Below, piece after piece: positions 18,180 to 28,558 of a DNA stretch of 64,000 nucleotides. The notes under the pieces were generated by a model, which worked only from the letters and a program-made list of their open reading frames with translations, ran no database searches and had not been told where the DNA came from. This DNA comes from Streptomyces sp. NBRC 109706 (GTDB lineage: Bacteria > Actinomycetota > Actinomycetes > Streptomycetales > Streptomycetaceae). Position 1 is the stretch's first letter. Every line of letters begins with the position of its first letter. Location: the NCBI RefSeq assembly GCF_000974485.1, contig NZ_BBOM01000004.1, positions 62,001 to 126,000 on the forward strand, written 5' to 3'. The position numbers and the translations under genes are program-made.

Positions 18180-18479
18180 TCAGACGCGCGCCTCGGAGCG
18201 TTTCCCGACCGGCGCCAGGCGCTCACGCGGCGCGGCCACCGGCGCCGCCGGGACGGCGGCCGAACGCGGCGCCGGCGCGGCCGAGGCCGAGGCCGAACGG
18301 GAGCCGGCGGAACGGGCGTTGACGAACAGGGCCACCCCGGTGCCGGCGGCCAGCGCGCCGCAGGCGATCGCCAGCGCGACGGGCAGGGAGTCGGCGGGGA
18401 CCAGGACCAGCATCAGGAACGTGAGGGTGATGACGGTGACCGAACCGTAGACGATCTGCACGGGGGTCGGGTGCGGCAT
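18180..18479 (-). CDS. Small two-span membrane protein, hypothetical
   Basis: A 99-residue protein of unknown function. Two adjacent hydrophobic helices are clear: VYGSVTVITLTFLMLVLVP and ALAIACGALAAGTGVALFVN, followed by a Ser/Ala/Pro/Arg-rich cytoplasmic tail ending in KRSEARV. ATG 18479 gives a compact protein; the frame continues upstream to 18650, but that part is Arg/Pro-rich and lacks membrane character. The gene converges on the second RDD gene and is divergent from the secreted protease gene. No family recognised. Confidence 0.65.
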   Translation of the reverse strand: MPHPTPVQIVYGSVTVITLTFLMLVLVPADSLPVALAIACGALAAGTGVALFVNARSAGSRSASASAAPAPRSAAVPAAPVAAPRERLAPVGKRSEARV

Positions 18480-18833
18480 GGCGGTATCCGTCCTCGGATG
18501 GAGAGCTGTAGCCGTCGGGAAGGCGAGGGGGTGTCCTTCCCATCGAACGACTCTACGAGCCTCGATGCCCGTCCCGCGAGTCGGGTAAGCGTGCCGGGCC
18601 GGGGGCTCGGGAGCACGGGGGGCGCATCGGTTCATCCGCGCAGGGGTCACGGGCTGATCGCCCGGATCGCGGGAGCGGGATCGGCCGTCGCTTCGCTTGA
18701 CGGAAGGCTGACAGGCGCCTGCAAAACGTTAGTTGGCCCCTGAGTTTGAATCAAGGTCTGTCTTTTTCTGTCTTACTCATGTCAAATGCGTCCCGATAGA
18801 TCACTGCGTGCGCAGGGGAGGACTGGCGAACAG
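18480..18833. other. Divergent intergenic region upstream of the secreted protease
   Basis: 354 bp with no credible gene. The part from about 18728 to 18800 is unusually AT-rich for this genome and probably contains the protease promoter; TAGATC near 18797 is a possible -10 but lacks a good -35. GGGGAGGAC precedes the GTG start by about 11 nt. Confidence 0.4.
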
Positions 18834-21200
18834 GTGAAGCTAGGAAAGAGATCCACAAGATCCACAACCGTCGCCGTGGCCACGGCCATTGCCGCGTTGG
18901 GCGCGGCGGCTCTGGTGCCGGTCGGTACCGCGCAGGCCAACACGCCGGCGGACGACATCGACGTTCCGGTGGAGGACCAACGCTTCGGCGCCGCACCGGA
19001 GTTGGAGAACCCGCTGGCCGAGAAGCGGGAGGCGCAGAAGCAGCAGGCCTTCCAGGCGCTGATCGCCGGTGACGCCAGCGCTCAGGCCCTGGCCGGCTCC
19101 GAGGTGGTGGAGCTGTCCGACGGTGAGTTCGTCGAGGTGGCCACCACCGGCACCGACAAGATCTTCACCGTGCTGGTGGAGTTCGGCGACGAGGTGCACC
19201 CGGTCTACGGCGGTGAGCCGGGCCCCCGGGTCAACGAGATCGCCGAGCCGGACCGGGAGCACGACAACACCACCATCTGGCAGGAGGACTTCGGCCGCGA
19301 GTACTACGAGGACATCTACTACTCGGAGGACCCGGACGTCCCGTCCGTCAAGCAGTACTTCGAGGCGCAGTCCTCCGGCCGTTACACCGTCGACGGCCTG
19401 GTCACCGACTGGGTCCGGGTGGACTACAACGAGGCCAGGTACGGCACCAGCATCTGTGGCAGCAACGTCTGCCAGGAGGTGTGGGACGTCGTCGCCCACG
19501 GCGTGAACGCCTGGTACGAGGACCAGCTCGCGGCCGGTGTGCCCGAGGAGGAGATCCGGGCGACGCTCGCCGAGTACGACGTCCAGGACCGTTACGACTT
19601 CGACGGCGACGGCGACTTCAACGAGCCGGACGGCTATCTGGACCACTTCCAGATCGTGCACGCCGGCGAGGACGCCTCGGCCGGCGGCGGCGCGCAGGGC
19701 GACGACGCCATCTGGGCGCACCGTTGGTACGCGTACGCCGACCAGATCGGGCTCAACGGGCCCGAGGACAACCCGGCCGGCGGCACCCAGATCGGCGACA
19801 CCGGCATCTGGGTCGGCGACTACACCATCCAGCCGGAGAACGGCGGAGTCGGCGTCTTCGCCCACGAGTTCGCCCATGACCTGGGGCTGCCCGACCTCTA
19901 CGACACGGCGGGCGGCGAGAACGGCACCGCCTTCTGGTCCGCGATGTCCTCCGGCTCCTGGCTGGGTCTCGGGGACGGTGCCATCGGCACCCTGCCCAAC
20001 GAGATGGGCTCCTGGGAGAAGCTGCAACTCGGCTGGCTGGACTACGAGGTGGCGCAGGCCGCCACGCGGTCCACGCACCGGATCGGCGCGTCCGGGAACC
20101 AGTACCCGGAGGCGCGGCGCGGCCGCGGCGACACGCAGGCCGTGATCGTCGAGCTGCCGTCGAAGACCGTCACCCACGAGATCGCCGAGCCCGCCGAGGG
20201 CGAGGCGCAGTGGTGGAGCGGCTCGGGCGACGACCTGAGCAACACCCTGACCCGCACGGTCGATCTGACCGGCGCGGAGACCGCCTCGTTGGACCTCACC
20301 GGTTGGTACAGCATCGAGGAGGGCTACGACAACCTCTATGTCGAGGCGTCGACCAACGGCACCACCTGGACGCCGATCGACGGCACCGCCGACGGTGAGC
20401 CGCTGCCCCAGGACAGCGCCGGCCGCACGGTGATCACCGGCGTCTCGGACGGCCATGTGGCCCTGTCCTTCCCGCTGGACGCCTACGCCGGCGACAGCGT
20501 CGACATCCGGTTCCGCTACCAGACGGACGGCGCGCTGACCGAGATCGGCTTCACCGCCGACGAGATCACGATCAGCGTCGACGGCGAGGTCGCCTTCAGC
20601 GACAACGCCGAGGACGGCGAGGGCGATTGGGAGGCCAACGGCTTCTCGATCGTGGGTGCGTCGATCACCGACGACTACCCGCAGTACTACATTCTGGAGA
20701 ACCGCCAGTACACCAACTTCGACGCGACGTTGGAGAACGGTCCCTACAACTTCGGTTGGATCACGGACCGGCCGGACTGGGTGGAGCACTACTCCTACGA
20801 GAACGGCATGTTGGTGTGGCTGTGGGACACCTCGCAGACCAACAACAACACCAGCCAGCACCCGGGCGAGGGCCTGATCCTGCCGGTGGACGCGCATCCG
20901 ACCTCGGAGAACTGGGCCGACGGCTCGACCATCCGTAACCGGATCCAGTCCAGGGACGCCACCTTCGGCCGCTCCGCGACCGAGAAGCTGACGCTCCATC
21001 TGGACGGCGAGCCCACCACGCTGCGCAGCCAGCGCGGGGAGCGGACCTTCGACGACCGTCGTGGCGAGTACTGGGACGAGAGCAACCCCGGCAACAGCGT
21101 GATCGTTCCGGACACCAACACCAAGATCACGGTGCTCTCGGAGCCGCGCAACGGTTCCCAGCCGATCACCGTCCGGGTGGGTCCCAGCGGTCGCCGCTGA
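18834..21200 (+). CDS. Secreted immune inhibitor A-type metalloprotease (peptidase family M6)
   Basis: A 788-residue exported zinc protease. Signal peptide: basic GKRSTRSTT, hydrophobic VAVATAIAALGAAALVP, likely cleavage after AQA at residue 35. A propeptide-like region precedes the catalytic domain with HEFAHDLGLPDLYD: H344, E345, H348 and the metzincin-like PD (D354). A probable calcium loop is DFDGDGDFNEPDGYLD (255-270). From about residue 445 a beta-sandwich of the InhA C-terminal type follows (TRTVDLTGAETASLDLTGWY, then VDIRFRYQTDG). GTG 18834 is chosen because GGGGAGGAC precedes it and the signal peptide begins directly. A hairpin terminator follows 94 bp after the stop. Likely degrades extracellular protein during growth or development. 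Confidence 0.92.
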   Translation: MKLGKRSTRSTTVAVATAIAALGAAALVPVGTAQANTPADDIDVPVEDQRFGAAPELENPLAEKREAQKQQAFQALIAGDASAQALAGSEVVELSDGEFVEVATTGTDKIFTVLVEFGDEVHPVYGGEPGPRVNEIAEPDREHDNTTIWQEDFGREYYEDIYYSEDPDVPSVKQYFEAQSSGRYTVDGLVTDWVRVDYNEARYGTSICGSNVCQEVWDVVAHGVNAWYEDQLAAGVPEEEIRATLAEYDVQDRYDFDGDGDFNEPDGYLDHFQIVHAGEDASAGGGAQGDDAIWAHRWYAYADQIGLNGPEDNPAGGTQIGDTGIWVGDYTIQPENGGVGVFAHEFAHDLGLPDLYDTAGGENGTAFWSAMSSGSWLGLGDGAIGTLPNEMGSWEKLQLGWLDYEVAQAATRSTHRIGASGNQYPEARRGRGDTQAVIVELPSKTVTHEIAEPAEGEAQWWSGSGDDLSNTLTRTVDLTGAETASLDLTGWYSIEEGYDNLYVEASTNGTTWTPIDGTADGEPLPQDSAGRTVITGVSDGHVALSFPLDAYAGDSVDIRFRYQTDGALTEIGFTADEITISVDGEVAFSDNAEDGEGDWEANGFSIVGASITDDYPQYYILENRQYTNFDATLENGPYNFGWITDRPDWVEHYSYENGMLVWLWDTSQTNNNTSQHPGEGLILPVDAHPTSENWADGSTIRNRIQSRDATFGRSATEKLTLHLDGEPTTLRSQRGERTFDDRRGEYWDESNPGNSVIVPDTNTKITVLSEPRNGSQPITVRVGPSGRR

Positions 21201-21293
21201 GTCCCACACGGAACGTGGTCATCCGTTGGCCTTCCGTCGATATCTGACGGCTGCTGATGTGACCCACTAGAAAACCGCAGGTCAGAGTACGTA

Positions 21294-21325
21294 TCGGCCG
21301 CCGCCCCTCGACGGGCGGCGGCCGA
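21294..21325 (+). terminator. Hairpin terminator of the M6 protease gene
   Basis: A perfect 13 bp stem, TCGGCCGCCGCCC (21294-21306) with its complement (21313-21325), around a 6 nt loop, 93 nt after the stop. Confidence 0.8.
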
Positions 21326-21417
21326 TGGCGTAAGGATTGGCTGTAAGAATTGGCGGAAGGATCGGCGGAGGGATGCTGAGTCCATCCTCGAAGGAGAACG
21401 ACCGGGAAAGGTGTCTG

Positions 21418-21738
21418 ATGGCCGACGGAGGGTTTGTGCGGCTGCCCGATGGCAGCGTCGTCGTCGCGCTCACCGTGCCCAGGCCCGACGCGTCGGGCCG
21501 GCCGGTGCGCGTGCTGGTCCACGCGGTGAATCGCCCCAGGGCGCTGACCCGGCTGCGTAACCTCGGCCTGCGCGCCGTCTACCTGCGGGGCAACGCCGCC
21601 CCGCCGACCCCGGACGAGATCTCGGCCGTGCTGCACCATCCGGAGGGCGTGGTGTGGCGTTCCGCGCCCTGCGATGTCACGGAGCGCTGGCATCCGATGA
21701 CGCATCTCTTCCGCCGGCCCAGCCGGCTGGCCTCCTGA
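21418..21738 (+). CDS. Small conserved-looking hypothetical protein
   Basis: A 106-residue soluble protein (MADGGFVRLPDGSVVVALTV...) with a regular alpha/beta character, a single cysteine (SAPCDVTERWHPMTHLF) and a basic C-terminus. ATG 21418 is preceded by GGGAAAGG; an in-frame ATG at 21373, after GGAGGG, would add 15 residues and is an alternative. No domain recognised. It sits between the protease terminator and the convergent pncA gene and has codon use like its neighbours, so it is probably real. No function can be proposed. Confidence 0.65.
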   Translation: MADGGFVRLPDGSVVVALTVPRPDASGRPVRVLVHAVNRPRALTRLRNLGLRAVYLRGNAAPPTPDEISAVLHHPEGVVWRSAPCDVTERWHPMTHLFRRPSRLAS

Positions 21739-21758
21739 GGCCGGGGGCGGCCCGGGGC

Positions 21759-22349
21759 TCAGGAGCGCACCGTCGGGGTGCCGGTCAGCTCCACGCCGGC
21801 CTCGGCGAGCTGGGCCAGCGCCTGGTCCACGGTGGGCTGGGCGACGCCGGCCGTCAGGCTCAGCAGCACCCGGGTGGTGAACCCCTCGCCGGCCGCGTCC
21901 AGCGCGGTGGCCCGGACGCAGTGGTCGGTGGCGATGCCGACGACGTCCACCTCGGTGATCTCCCGGGCGCGCAGCCAGTCGGCCAGCCCGGTGCCGGACT
22001 CATCGTGCCCCTCGAAGCCGCTGTAGGCGGCCTCGTAGGCGCCCTTGTCGAAACACGCCTCCACGGCGCCGGAGGCGACCGCGGGGGCGAAGTTGGGGTG
22101 GAAGCCCACGCCCTCGGTGCCGGCGACGCAGTGCCGCGGCCAGGTGTTCTCGTAGTCGGGCTGCTCGGCGAAGTGGTTGCCCGGGTCGATATGCCGGTCC
22201 CTGGTGGCCACCACATGGCGGTAGCCGGCCGTGGCGGCGCCGATCAGGTCGGTGATCGCGGCGGCCACATCGGCGCCGCCGGCGACGGCGAGGCTGCCGC
22301 CCTCACAGAAGTCGTTCTGTACGTCGACGACGATCAGTGCGCGGTGCAT
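21759..22349 (-). CDS. pncA: Nicotinamidase
   Basis: Hydrolyses nicotinamide to nicotinate in the NAD salvage pathway; also the kind of enzyme that activates pyrazinamide in mycobacteria. 196 residues. The cysteine-hydrolase triad is visible: D9 (VVDVQNDF), K102 ([13 protein letters not shown]) and C144 ([15 protein letters not shown]). Metal ligands D51, H53, H59 and H73 lie in [13 protein letters not shown] and [12 protein letters not shown] or ATG upstream would extend the frame, but ATG 22349 starts exactly at the family N-terminus ([11 protein letters not shown]) after a GGTGG box. It lies 73 bp downstream of pncB on the same strand, and the two catalyse consecutive steps. Confidence 0.94.
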   Translation of the reverse strand: MHRALIVVDVQNDFCEGGSLAVAGGADVAAAITDLIGAATAGYRHVVATRDRHIDPGNHFAEQPDYENTWPRHCVAGTEGVGFHPNFAPAVASGAVEACFDKGAYEAAYSGFEGHDESGTGLADWLRAREITEVDVVGIATDHCVRATALDAAGEGFTTRVLLSLTAGVAQPTVDQALAQLAEAGVELTGTPTVRS

Positions 22350-22422
22350 CGAGACCACCTGTCCATCCCCGTGCGGTTGCCCTTGTGATCCGGTCGGCCC
22401 GAGCCTACTGGGCGGCGTGCGG

Positions 22423-23772
22423 TCATGCCTTCGGCGTGCGGTAGTGCGTCGGCAGCACGGGGTCGCCCTTGGAGAGCTGGGTGGCCGAGAGCGGCAGCCG
22501 GGCGCGGGCGCGGACATGGCGTTCCCTGGCCGCGTCCAGCGGTTCGGCGCCCACCGGCTCCCCGTCGCGCATCAGCTCCACACCCAGCCGGCTGTCGGCC
22601 AGTTCGGCGGGGATCTCGCCGGTGCCGATCACCTCGGCCTCGGCGACGCCCTGGGCGTCCGTCGGCCGGGCGGCCCATTTGACGCCGGCCACCGACAGCT
22701 TGCCGCCCAGCGACTTCTTGGCCACCGGACGCATGGGGGCGTCGGGGCCCTCGCCGTCGGCCCTGGCGACCAGCTTGTAGACCATCGAGCAGGTGGGGTG
22801 CCCGCTGCCGGTGACCAGCTGGGTGCCGACACCGTAGGAGTCGACGGGGGCGGCGGCCAGCGAGGCGATGGCGTACTCGTCGAGATCGCTGGTGACCACG
22901 ATCCGCGCGCCCGTCGCGCCGAGGCGGTCCAGCTGCCGCCTGACCTGGTGGGCGACCACCAGCAGATCGCCCGAGTCGATCCGCACCGCGCCCAGCGCCG
23001 GCCCGGCCACCTCGACGGCGGTCGCCACGGCCTCGGCCACGTCGTAGGTGTCCACCAGCAGGGTGGTGCCGGCGCCGAGCGAGTCGACCTGGGCGACGAA
23101 GGCGTCGCGCTCGCTGTCGTGCAGCAGGGTGAACGCGTGCGCGCTGGTGCCCACCGTGGGGATGCCGTAGCGGAAGCCGGCGGCCAGGTTCGAGGTGGCG
23201 GAGAAGCCGCCGACATAGGCGGCCCTGGCGGCGGCGACGGCGGCCAGCTCATGGGTGCGCCTGGCGCCCATCTCCATCAGCGGCCGGTCGGCGGCGGCCA
23301 CCGCCATCCGGGAGGCGGCCGCGGCCACCGCCGAGTCGTGGTTGAGGATCGAAAGGATCACGGTCTCCAGCACCACGCACTCGGCGAAGCTGCCCTCCAC
23401 CTGGAGGATCGGGGAGCCGGGGAAGTAGATCTCGCCCTCCGGGTAGCCGCGCACGGAGCCGGTGAACCGGAAGTCGGCCAGCCAGTCCACGGTGCGGCGG
23501 TCCACCACCTGCTGGCGGTCGAGGAATTCCAGCAGTTCGGGCTCGAAGCGGAAGTTGGTCACCGCGTCGAGCACCCGCCCGGTGCCGGCCACCACGCCGT
23601 AGCGGCGGCCCTCGGGCAGCCGGCGGGTGAAGACCTCGAACACCGAGCGCCGGTGCGCGGTGCCGGCGCGCAACGCCGCCTGCAGCATGGTCAGTTCGTA
23701 CTGGTCGGTGAAGAGCGCGGTGGAGGGCACCGCCACCTGCGGGCTCTGGTGCCTACGGTCCATGACGTCCAT
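22423..23772 (-). CDS. pncB: Nicotinate phosphoribosyltransferase
   Basis: Converts nicotinate, PRPP and ATP to nicotinate mononucleotide, the step after PncA in NAD salvage. 449 residues, normal length. Family markers are [20 protein letters not shown] at the N-terminus, [20 protein letters not shown], the SATSNLAAG loop, the PRPP-binding region [17 protein letters not shown] and [16 protein letters not shown] 23772 is supported by a -10-like TACGCT on the reverse strand ending 6 nt before it, which suggests leaderless expression; ATG 23763 is an alternative three codons in. It is divergent from clpS and upstream of pncA. Confidence 0.94.
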   Translation of the reverse strand: MDVMDRRHQSPQVAVPSTALFTDQYELTMLQAALRAGTAHRRSVFEVFTRRLPEGRRYGVVAGTGRVLDAVTNFRFEPELLEFLDRQQVVDRRTVDWLADFRFTGSVRGYPEGEIYFPGSPILQVEGSFAECVVLETVILSILNHDSAVAAAASRMAVAAADRPLMEMGARRTHELAAVAAARAAYVGGFSATSNLAAGFRYGIPTVGTSAHAFTLLHDSERDAFVAQVDSLGAGTTLLVDTYDVAEAVATAVEVAGPALGAVRIDSGDLLVVAHQVRRQLDRLGATGARIVVTSDLDEYAIASLAAAPVDSYGVGTQLVTGSGHPTCSMVYKLVARADGEGPDAPMRPVAKKSLGGKLSVAGVKWAARPTDAQGVAEAEVIGTGEIPAELADSRLGVELMRDGEPVGAEPLDAARERHVRARARLPLSATQLSKGDPVLPTHYRTPKA

Positions 23773-23778
23773 GACGCC

Positions 23779-23784
23779 AGCGTA
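23779..23784 (-). promoter_or_regulatory. -10 element of a leaderless promoter for pncB
   Basis: TACGCT on the reverse strand ends 6 nt before the ATG at 23772. This supports that start over the ATG nine bases further in. Confidence 0.5.
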
Positions 23785-23886
23785 CCCCAGGATCTCGTCA
23801 AACTGACGATATCTGTCCGGCGGGCCGCTGCGCAGGGCGTTTGGGTCCGGAGGCGGGGGTGGTGGCAGCATGGGGGCGTGACTGCC

Positions 23887-24180
23887 ATGCCCGTGGAGAT
23901 CGAACGCACCGAGGAGCGCGCGGCGCCCGACCAGGCGCCCACCCCCGACGTCCCATGGGTCACCGTGGTGCACAACGACCCGGTGAACACGATGACTTAC
24001 GTGACCTATGTCTTCCAGACGTATTTCGGCTATGCGAAGGACAAGGCCAAGGAACTCATGCTCGATGTCCATCACAAGGGCCGCGCCGTGGTATCCCAGG
24101 GCACCCGCGAGGAAATGGAGCGGGACGTGCAGGCGATGCACGGATACGGCCTGTGGGCGACGCTCCAGCGGGACCGCTGA
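23887..24180 (+). CDS. clpS: ATP-dependent Clp protease adaptor ClpS
   Basis: Adaptor that binds N-degron substrates and delivers them to the ClpAP/ClpCP protease. 97 residues. The core is complete: [20 protein letters not shown], then [20 protein letters not shown] and [20 protein letters not shown]; the Asn-Asp pair of VHNDPVN and the metal/N-end-rule pocket residues are in place. ATG 23887 has GGGGG ten bases upstream; the in-frame GTG at 23878 is a possible alternative. The stop overlaps the DUF2017 start (TGATG), a pairing usual in actinobacteria. Confidence 0.95.
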   Translation: MPVEIERTEERAAPDQAPTPDVPWVTVVHNDPVNTMTYVTYVFQTYFGYAKDKAKELMLDVHHKGRAVVSQGTREEMERDVQAMHGYGLWATLQRDR

Positions 24181-24785
24181 TGGCCGGCTACTTCGAGCCG
24201 GTGGGCGGCGACGAACGCGGCGCGGCGATCGCTTTGGACGAAGTCGAATGGTCCATTCTGCGGAGCGTCTCGGTGCAGGTTCTGGAGTTGATCGGCCCGG
24301 GCCCCGAGGAGGAGGAAGGCGCCGACCCACTGGCCGCGCTTTTCGCCGAGGGGCCGAGTGAACCGCCCAGCGATCCCGCGCTGGCGCGGCTTTTCCCGGA
24401 CGCCTATCAGACTCCGGACGGCCCGCCGGACGCCGAGGGGCAGCGGCTCTCCGCCGAGTTCCGCCGCTTCACCGAGGGCGATCTGCGCACCCAGAAGAGG
24501 GAACGCCTGCTGGAGGTCGTGCGCACCCTCGACACGGCCCGCTCCACCGCCCCCACCGGCGCCGACGGGCTGCTGCTGACGCTGCGCCGGGAGCAGTCGG
24601 AGCGCTGGGTCGGCGCGCTCAACGACATCAGGTTGGTCATCGGCGCGCGGCTGGAGATCGAGGACGACTCCACTGTCGAAAAGCTTTTCGAGCTGCCGGA
24701 CGACGATCCCCGTAGACCCATGGTGTTGGCCTTTCTCTGGCTCGGCGGACTGCTGGAGTCGCTGGTGGAGACTCTTCTGCCGTAA
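24180..24785 (+). CDS. DUF2017 domain protein
   Basis: A 201-residue acidic, mainly helical protein of the actinobacterial DUF2017 family, typically encoded right after clpS. It starts at an ATG sharing one base with the clpS stop, so it is translationally coupled. Recognisable parts are IALDEVEWSILRSVSVQVLE, LSAEFRRFTEGDLRTQKRER and RWVGALNDIRLVIGARLEIE, with a hydrophobic C-terminus (VLAFLWLGGLLESLVETLLP). Its function is not established; the fixed link with ClpS suggests a role in regulated proteolysis. Confidence 0.88.
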   Translation: MAGYFEPVGGDERGAAIALDEVEWSILRSVSVQVLELIGPGPEEEEGADPLAALFAEGPSEPPSDPALARLFPDAYQTPDGPPDAEGQRLSAEFRRFTEGDLRTQKRERLLEVVRTLDTARSTAPTGADGLLLTLRREQSERWVGALNDIRLVIGARLEIEDDSTVEKLFELPDDDPRRPMVLAFLWLGGLLESLVETLLP

Positions 24786-24802
24786 CTCGGATTCCCGGAT
24801 AA

Positions 24803-24835
24803 CCTGACGGTGTTTTCATTTCCTGCACCGTCAGG
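24803..24835 (+). promoter_or_regulatory. Inverted repeat covering part of the symporter Shine-Dalgarno
   Basis: CCTGACGGTG (24803-24812) and CACCGTCAGG (24826-24835) form a perfect 10 bp stem with a 13 nt loop. The right arm includes the first bases of AGGGG (24833-24837), the ribosome binding site 6 nt before ATG 24844. It may end the clpS transcript, control translation of the symporter, or both. Confidence 0.6.
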
Positions 24836-24843
24836 GGTCTGCC

Positions 24844-26478
24844 ATGGCGAGCGAACACTCCTGGACCGATGAGATCGATCAGACGGTCAACAATCTTTTC
24901 GAACCGGTCAGTAACGCGTTGACCCGAGTGGTCTTCTACGAAGTGGGTATCCTCGGCGCCGATTTCCCGCTGATCGTCGCCTGGCTCGCGGTCGCCGGAC
25001 TGGTCTTCACCGTGGCCTTCGGATGCGTGCAGGTGCGACATCTGCCCCTCGCGCTCCGCATCGTCAGGGGCCGTTACGAGCAGCCCGACGCGCCGGGCGA
25101 GGTGAGCCACTTCCAGGCGCTGACATCCGCCGTCTCCGGCACGGTCGGCCTGGGCAATATTGCGGGCGTGGCCATCGCGGTCTCGATCGGCGGGCCGGGG
25201 GCCACCGTCTGGATGATGCTCTGCGGATTCCTCGGGATGGCCAGCAAGTTCGTCGAGTGCACCCTGGGCGTCCGCTACCGCGACATCGACGAGCACGGGC
25301 GGGTGTCGGGCGGCCCCATGCAGTACCTGCGCAAGGGCCTGGCGGAGCGCGGGCTGCCCAGGCTCGGCGGTGCGCTGGCGCTGCTGGCCGCGGTGATGAT
25401 CCTGTTCTTCGCCTTCTTCGGCGGGAACCTCTTCCAGGTCAACCAGAGCCTGGAGCAGCTGGTCGCGGTCACCGAGGACCACACCTCGTTCTTCGCCGAT
25501 TCGGCCGGCGCCCTGCTCTTCGGCGTGGTGGTGGCGCTGCTCGCCGGGCTGGTGCTGGTCGGCGGCATCCGGGCGATCGGCCGGGTCACCAGCCGACTGG
25601 TCCCGGCGATGTCGATCCTCTATGTCACCGCCTGTCTGGTGGTGATCGGCTGCAACGTCACCCAGGTGCCGGACGCGGTGGCCACCATCTGCCGGGAGGC
25701 GGTCAGCCCGGCCGGCGTCACCGGCGGCCTGGTGGGCGCGCTGATCGTCGGCTTCCAACGGGCGGCGTTCTCCAACGAGGCCGGCGTCGGCTCGGCGCCG
25801 ATCGCCCACTCCGCCGTCAAGACCAGACGCCCGGCCACCGAGGGCCTGGTCGCGCTGATCGAGCCCTTCCTCGACACCGTGGTGATCTGCACCATGACGG
25901 CGCTGACCATCGTGGTGGCCGGCGGGCCGCTCTACGAGGAGGCCAGGGAGCGGGCCGTCTCCGGCGCGGAGGTCGAGGGCAACGCGGTGGGCATCTCCAT
26001 CACCTCGGACGCCTTCGAGACCGCCCTGCCCGGCTTCCCCGTGGTGCTGACCCTGGCCGTCTTCCTCTTCGCCTTCGCCACGATCATCACCTGGGGCTAC
26101 TACGGGCTGAAGGCCTGGACCTATCTCTTCGGCGCCGGCCGGCTGGCCGACGGCAGCTACAAGGTGCTGTTCTGCCTGCTGGCCGTCGGCGGCGCGCTGC
26201 TCTCGCTCGGCACCCTGGTGGACCTCGCGGACGCCTTCCTCTTCCTGGCCGCCGTCTGCAACATCATCGGCCTCTATCTGCTGACCCCGGTGGTCCGCCG
26301 TGAACTGCGCCGGGTGCTGGTCTACGTACGACGCCGCGACGCGGGCGAGAGCGACGCGGCGATCGAGGCGGACGAGCGGGCCCAGGACGAGCGGGCCCAG
26401 GACGAGAACAAGGGCGGGGACGAGGGCAGGGACGAGGACGAGGCCGACCCGACGGACGGGATCACCCTGGCGAAGTGA
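24844..26478 (+). CDS. Alanine/glycine:cation symporter (AGCS family)
   Basis: A 544-residue sodium-coupled amino-acid importer in the cytoplasmic membrane. Family features include the early amphipathic region NNLFEPVSNALTRVVFYEVG, the conserved SGTVGLGNIAGVAIAVSIGG (substrate/Na+ region), SGGPMQYLRKGL and AAFSNEAGVGSAPIAHSAVK. About ten to eleven membrane spans fit the hydrophobic pattern. The C-terminus is a hydrophilic tail with the repeat DERAQDERAQDE. The ribosome binding site AGGGG is partly inside a 10 bp hairpin just upstream, so translation may be structure-controlled. It follows clpS-DUF2017 after 58 bp. Probable substrate alanine or glycine. Confidence 0.92.
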   Translation: MASEHSWTDEIDQTVNNLFEPVSNALTRVVFYEVGILGADFPLIVAWLAVAGLVFTVAFGCVQVRHLPLALRIVRGRYEQPDAPGEVSHFQALTSAVSGTVGLGNIAGVAIAVSIGGPGATVWMMLCGFLGMASKFVECTLGVRYRDIDEHGRVSGGPMQYLRKGLAERGLPRLGGALALLAAVMILFFAFFGGNLFQVNQSLEQLVAVTEDHTSFFADSAGALLFGVVVALLAGLVLVGGIRAIGRVTSRLVPAMSILYVTACLVVIGCNVTQVPDAVATICREAVSPAGVTGGLVGALIVGFQRAAFSNEAGVGSAPIAHSAVKTRRPATEGLVALIEPFLDTVVICTMTALTIVVAGGPLYEEARERAVSGAEVEGNAVGISITSDAFETALPGFPVVLTLAVFLFAFATIITWGYYGLKAWTYLFGAGRLADGSYKVLFCLLAVGGALLSLGTLVDLADAFLFLAAVCNIIGLYLLTPVVRRELRRVLVYVRRRDAGESDAAIEADERAQDERAQDENKGGDEGRDEDEADPTDGITLAK

Positions 26479-26534
26479 GTCCCGGAACACCTCGGCTGCC
26501 GGCGCCCGCCTCCCGGTCGGCCCCGAGGGCGTCC

Positions 26535-26540
26535 TATGGT
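26535..26540 (+). promoter_or_regulatory. -10 element of a leaderless promoter for mec
   Basis: TATGGT ends 7 nt before the ATG at 26548; there is no ribosome binding site between them. Confidence 0.55.
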
Positions 26541-26547
26541 TGGCCGC

Positions 26548-27015
26548 ATGCTGACCATCACGGCGGAACTGCGCGACCAGATCGTGGCCCACGCCCGGGC
26601 CGACCACCCGGACGAGGCCTGCGGGGTCGTCGCCGGACCGGCCGGCACCTCCCGCCCGGAGCGCTTCATCCCGATGCTCAACGCCGCCCGCTCGCCCACC
26701 TTCTACGAGTTCGACTCGGGCGATCTGCTCAGGCTCTACCGGGAGTTGGACGACCGGGACGAGGAGCCGGTGGTCATCTACCACTCGCACACCGCCACCG
26801 AGGCCTACCCCTCGCGCACCGATATCGCCTACGCCAACGAGCCGGGTGCGCACTATGTGCTGGTCTCCACGGCCGAGTGCGGCAACGACGAGGGGCCGGT
26901 CTCCTTCCGCTCGTTCCGCATCGTGGACGAGGTGGTCACCGAGGAGGAAGTGCGGGTCGTGGCGAGTTATCCCCCGGGATCGGACGAGGATCACGCCGGC
27001 TCGACCACTGGCTGA
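26548..27015 (+). CDS. mec: JAMM/MPN metalloprotease of the Mec type
   Basis: A 155-residue zinc hydrolase. In M. tuberculosis the homologous gene (mec) precedes cysO and cysM and releases cysteine from the CysO-cysteine adduct; the same order occurs here. The JAMM motif is complete: E23 (PDEACGVV), H79 and H81 (YHSHTATEAYPSRTD), S89 and D92. The start at 26548 is supported by a -10 element 7 nt upstream; a GTG at 26536-type extension is not needed. A leader ORF with cysteine codons lies between this gene and cysO. Cytoplasmic. The likely job is removal of cysteine or of C-terminal residues from the sulfur carrier CysO. Confidence 0.88.
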   Translation: MLTITAELRDQIVAHARADHPDEACGVVAGPAGTSRPERFIPMLNAARSPTFYEFDSGDLLRLYRELDDRDEEPVVIYHSHTATEAYPSRTDIAYANEPGAHYVLVSTAECGNDEGPVSFRSFRIVDEVVTEEEVRVVASYPPGSDEDHAGSTTG

Positions 27016-27065
27016 ACGTCCTCGTTCGCATGCTGAACGCTCTCGATCGCCCAATCGGGAATCGA

Positions 27066-27071
27066 TACGAT
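27066..27071 (+). promoter_or_regulatory. -10 element of a leaderless promoter for the cysteine leader ORF
   Basis: TACGAT ends 6 nt before the ATG at 27078. TCGATC at 27043-27048 is a poor -35 candidate at 17 nt spacing. Confidence 0.5.
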
Positions 27072-27077
27072 GACGCC

Positions 27078-27179
27078 ATGGTTCTCCCGGACGTGAGCGG
27101 CAGCCGATCACCCGCGCCGCGCGAGGCATGTCCGTACTTCGAGCCGTGTCGTCTCGGTCCGTGTCGCGTGGTGGGCTGA
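27078..27179 (+). CDS. Cysteine-containing leader peptide upstream of cysO-cysM
   Basis: A 33-codon ORF, too short for ordinary gene finding. The C-terminal half reads EACPYFEPCRLGPCRVVG, with three cysteines, all encoded by TGT, a minority codon in such GC-rich DNA. No ribosome binding site precedes it; TACGAT lies 6 nt upstream, so it is probably translated from a leaderless transcript. Its stop is 85 nt before the cysO start, whose own site (TGGAG) could pair weakly (TCCAG at 27211-27215 with CTGGA at 27254-27258). By analogy with leaderless cysteine-rich ORFs that attenuate sulfur operons in mycobacteria, ribosome stalling at the Cys codons may set cysO-cysM expression. This is inference. 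Confidence 0.6.
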   Translation: MVLPDVSGSRSPAPREACPYFEPCRLGPCRVVG

Positions 27180-28493
<1,314 letters not shown>

Positions 28494-28545
28494 TCCGGCG
28501 ACGCCGCCGACATCCGCGTTGACGCTCCGGAGTGGGGTGGACACG

Positions 28546-28551
28546 TAAGGT
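28546..28551 (+). promoter_or_regulatory. -10 element of a leaderless promoter for the RodA/FtsW-like gene
   Basis: TAAGGT ends 7 nt before the GTG at 28559. TTGACG occurs at 28519-28524, but the 21 nt gap is long for a -35. Confidence 0.5.
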
Positions 28552-28558
28552 CATTTGT

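Noticed and set aside
22231..23886. Forward frame through pncB into clpS
   Set aside because: It is the antisense of pncB and enters clpS only at its real start.
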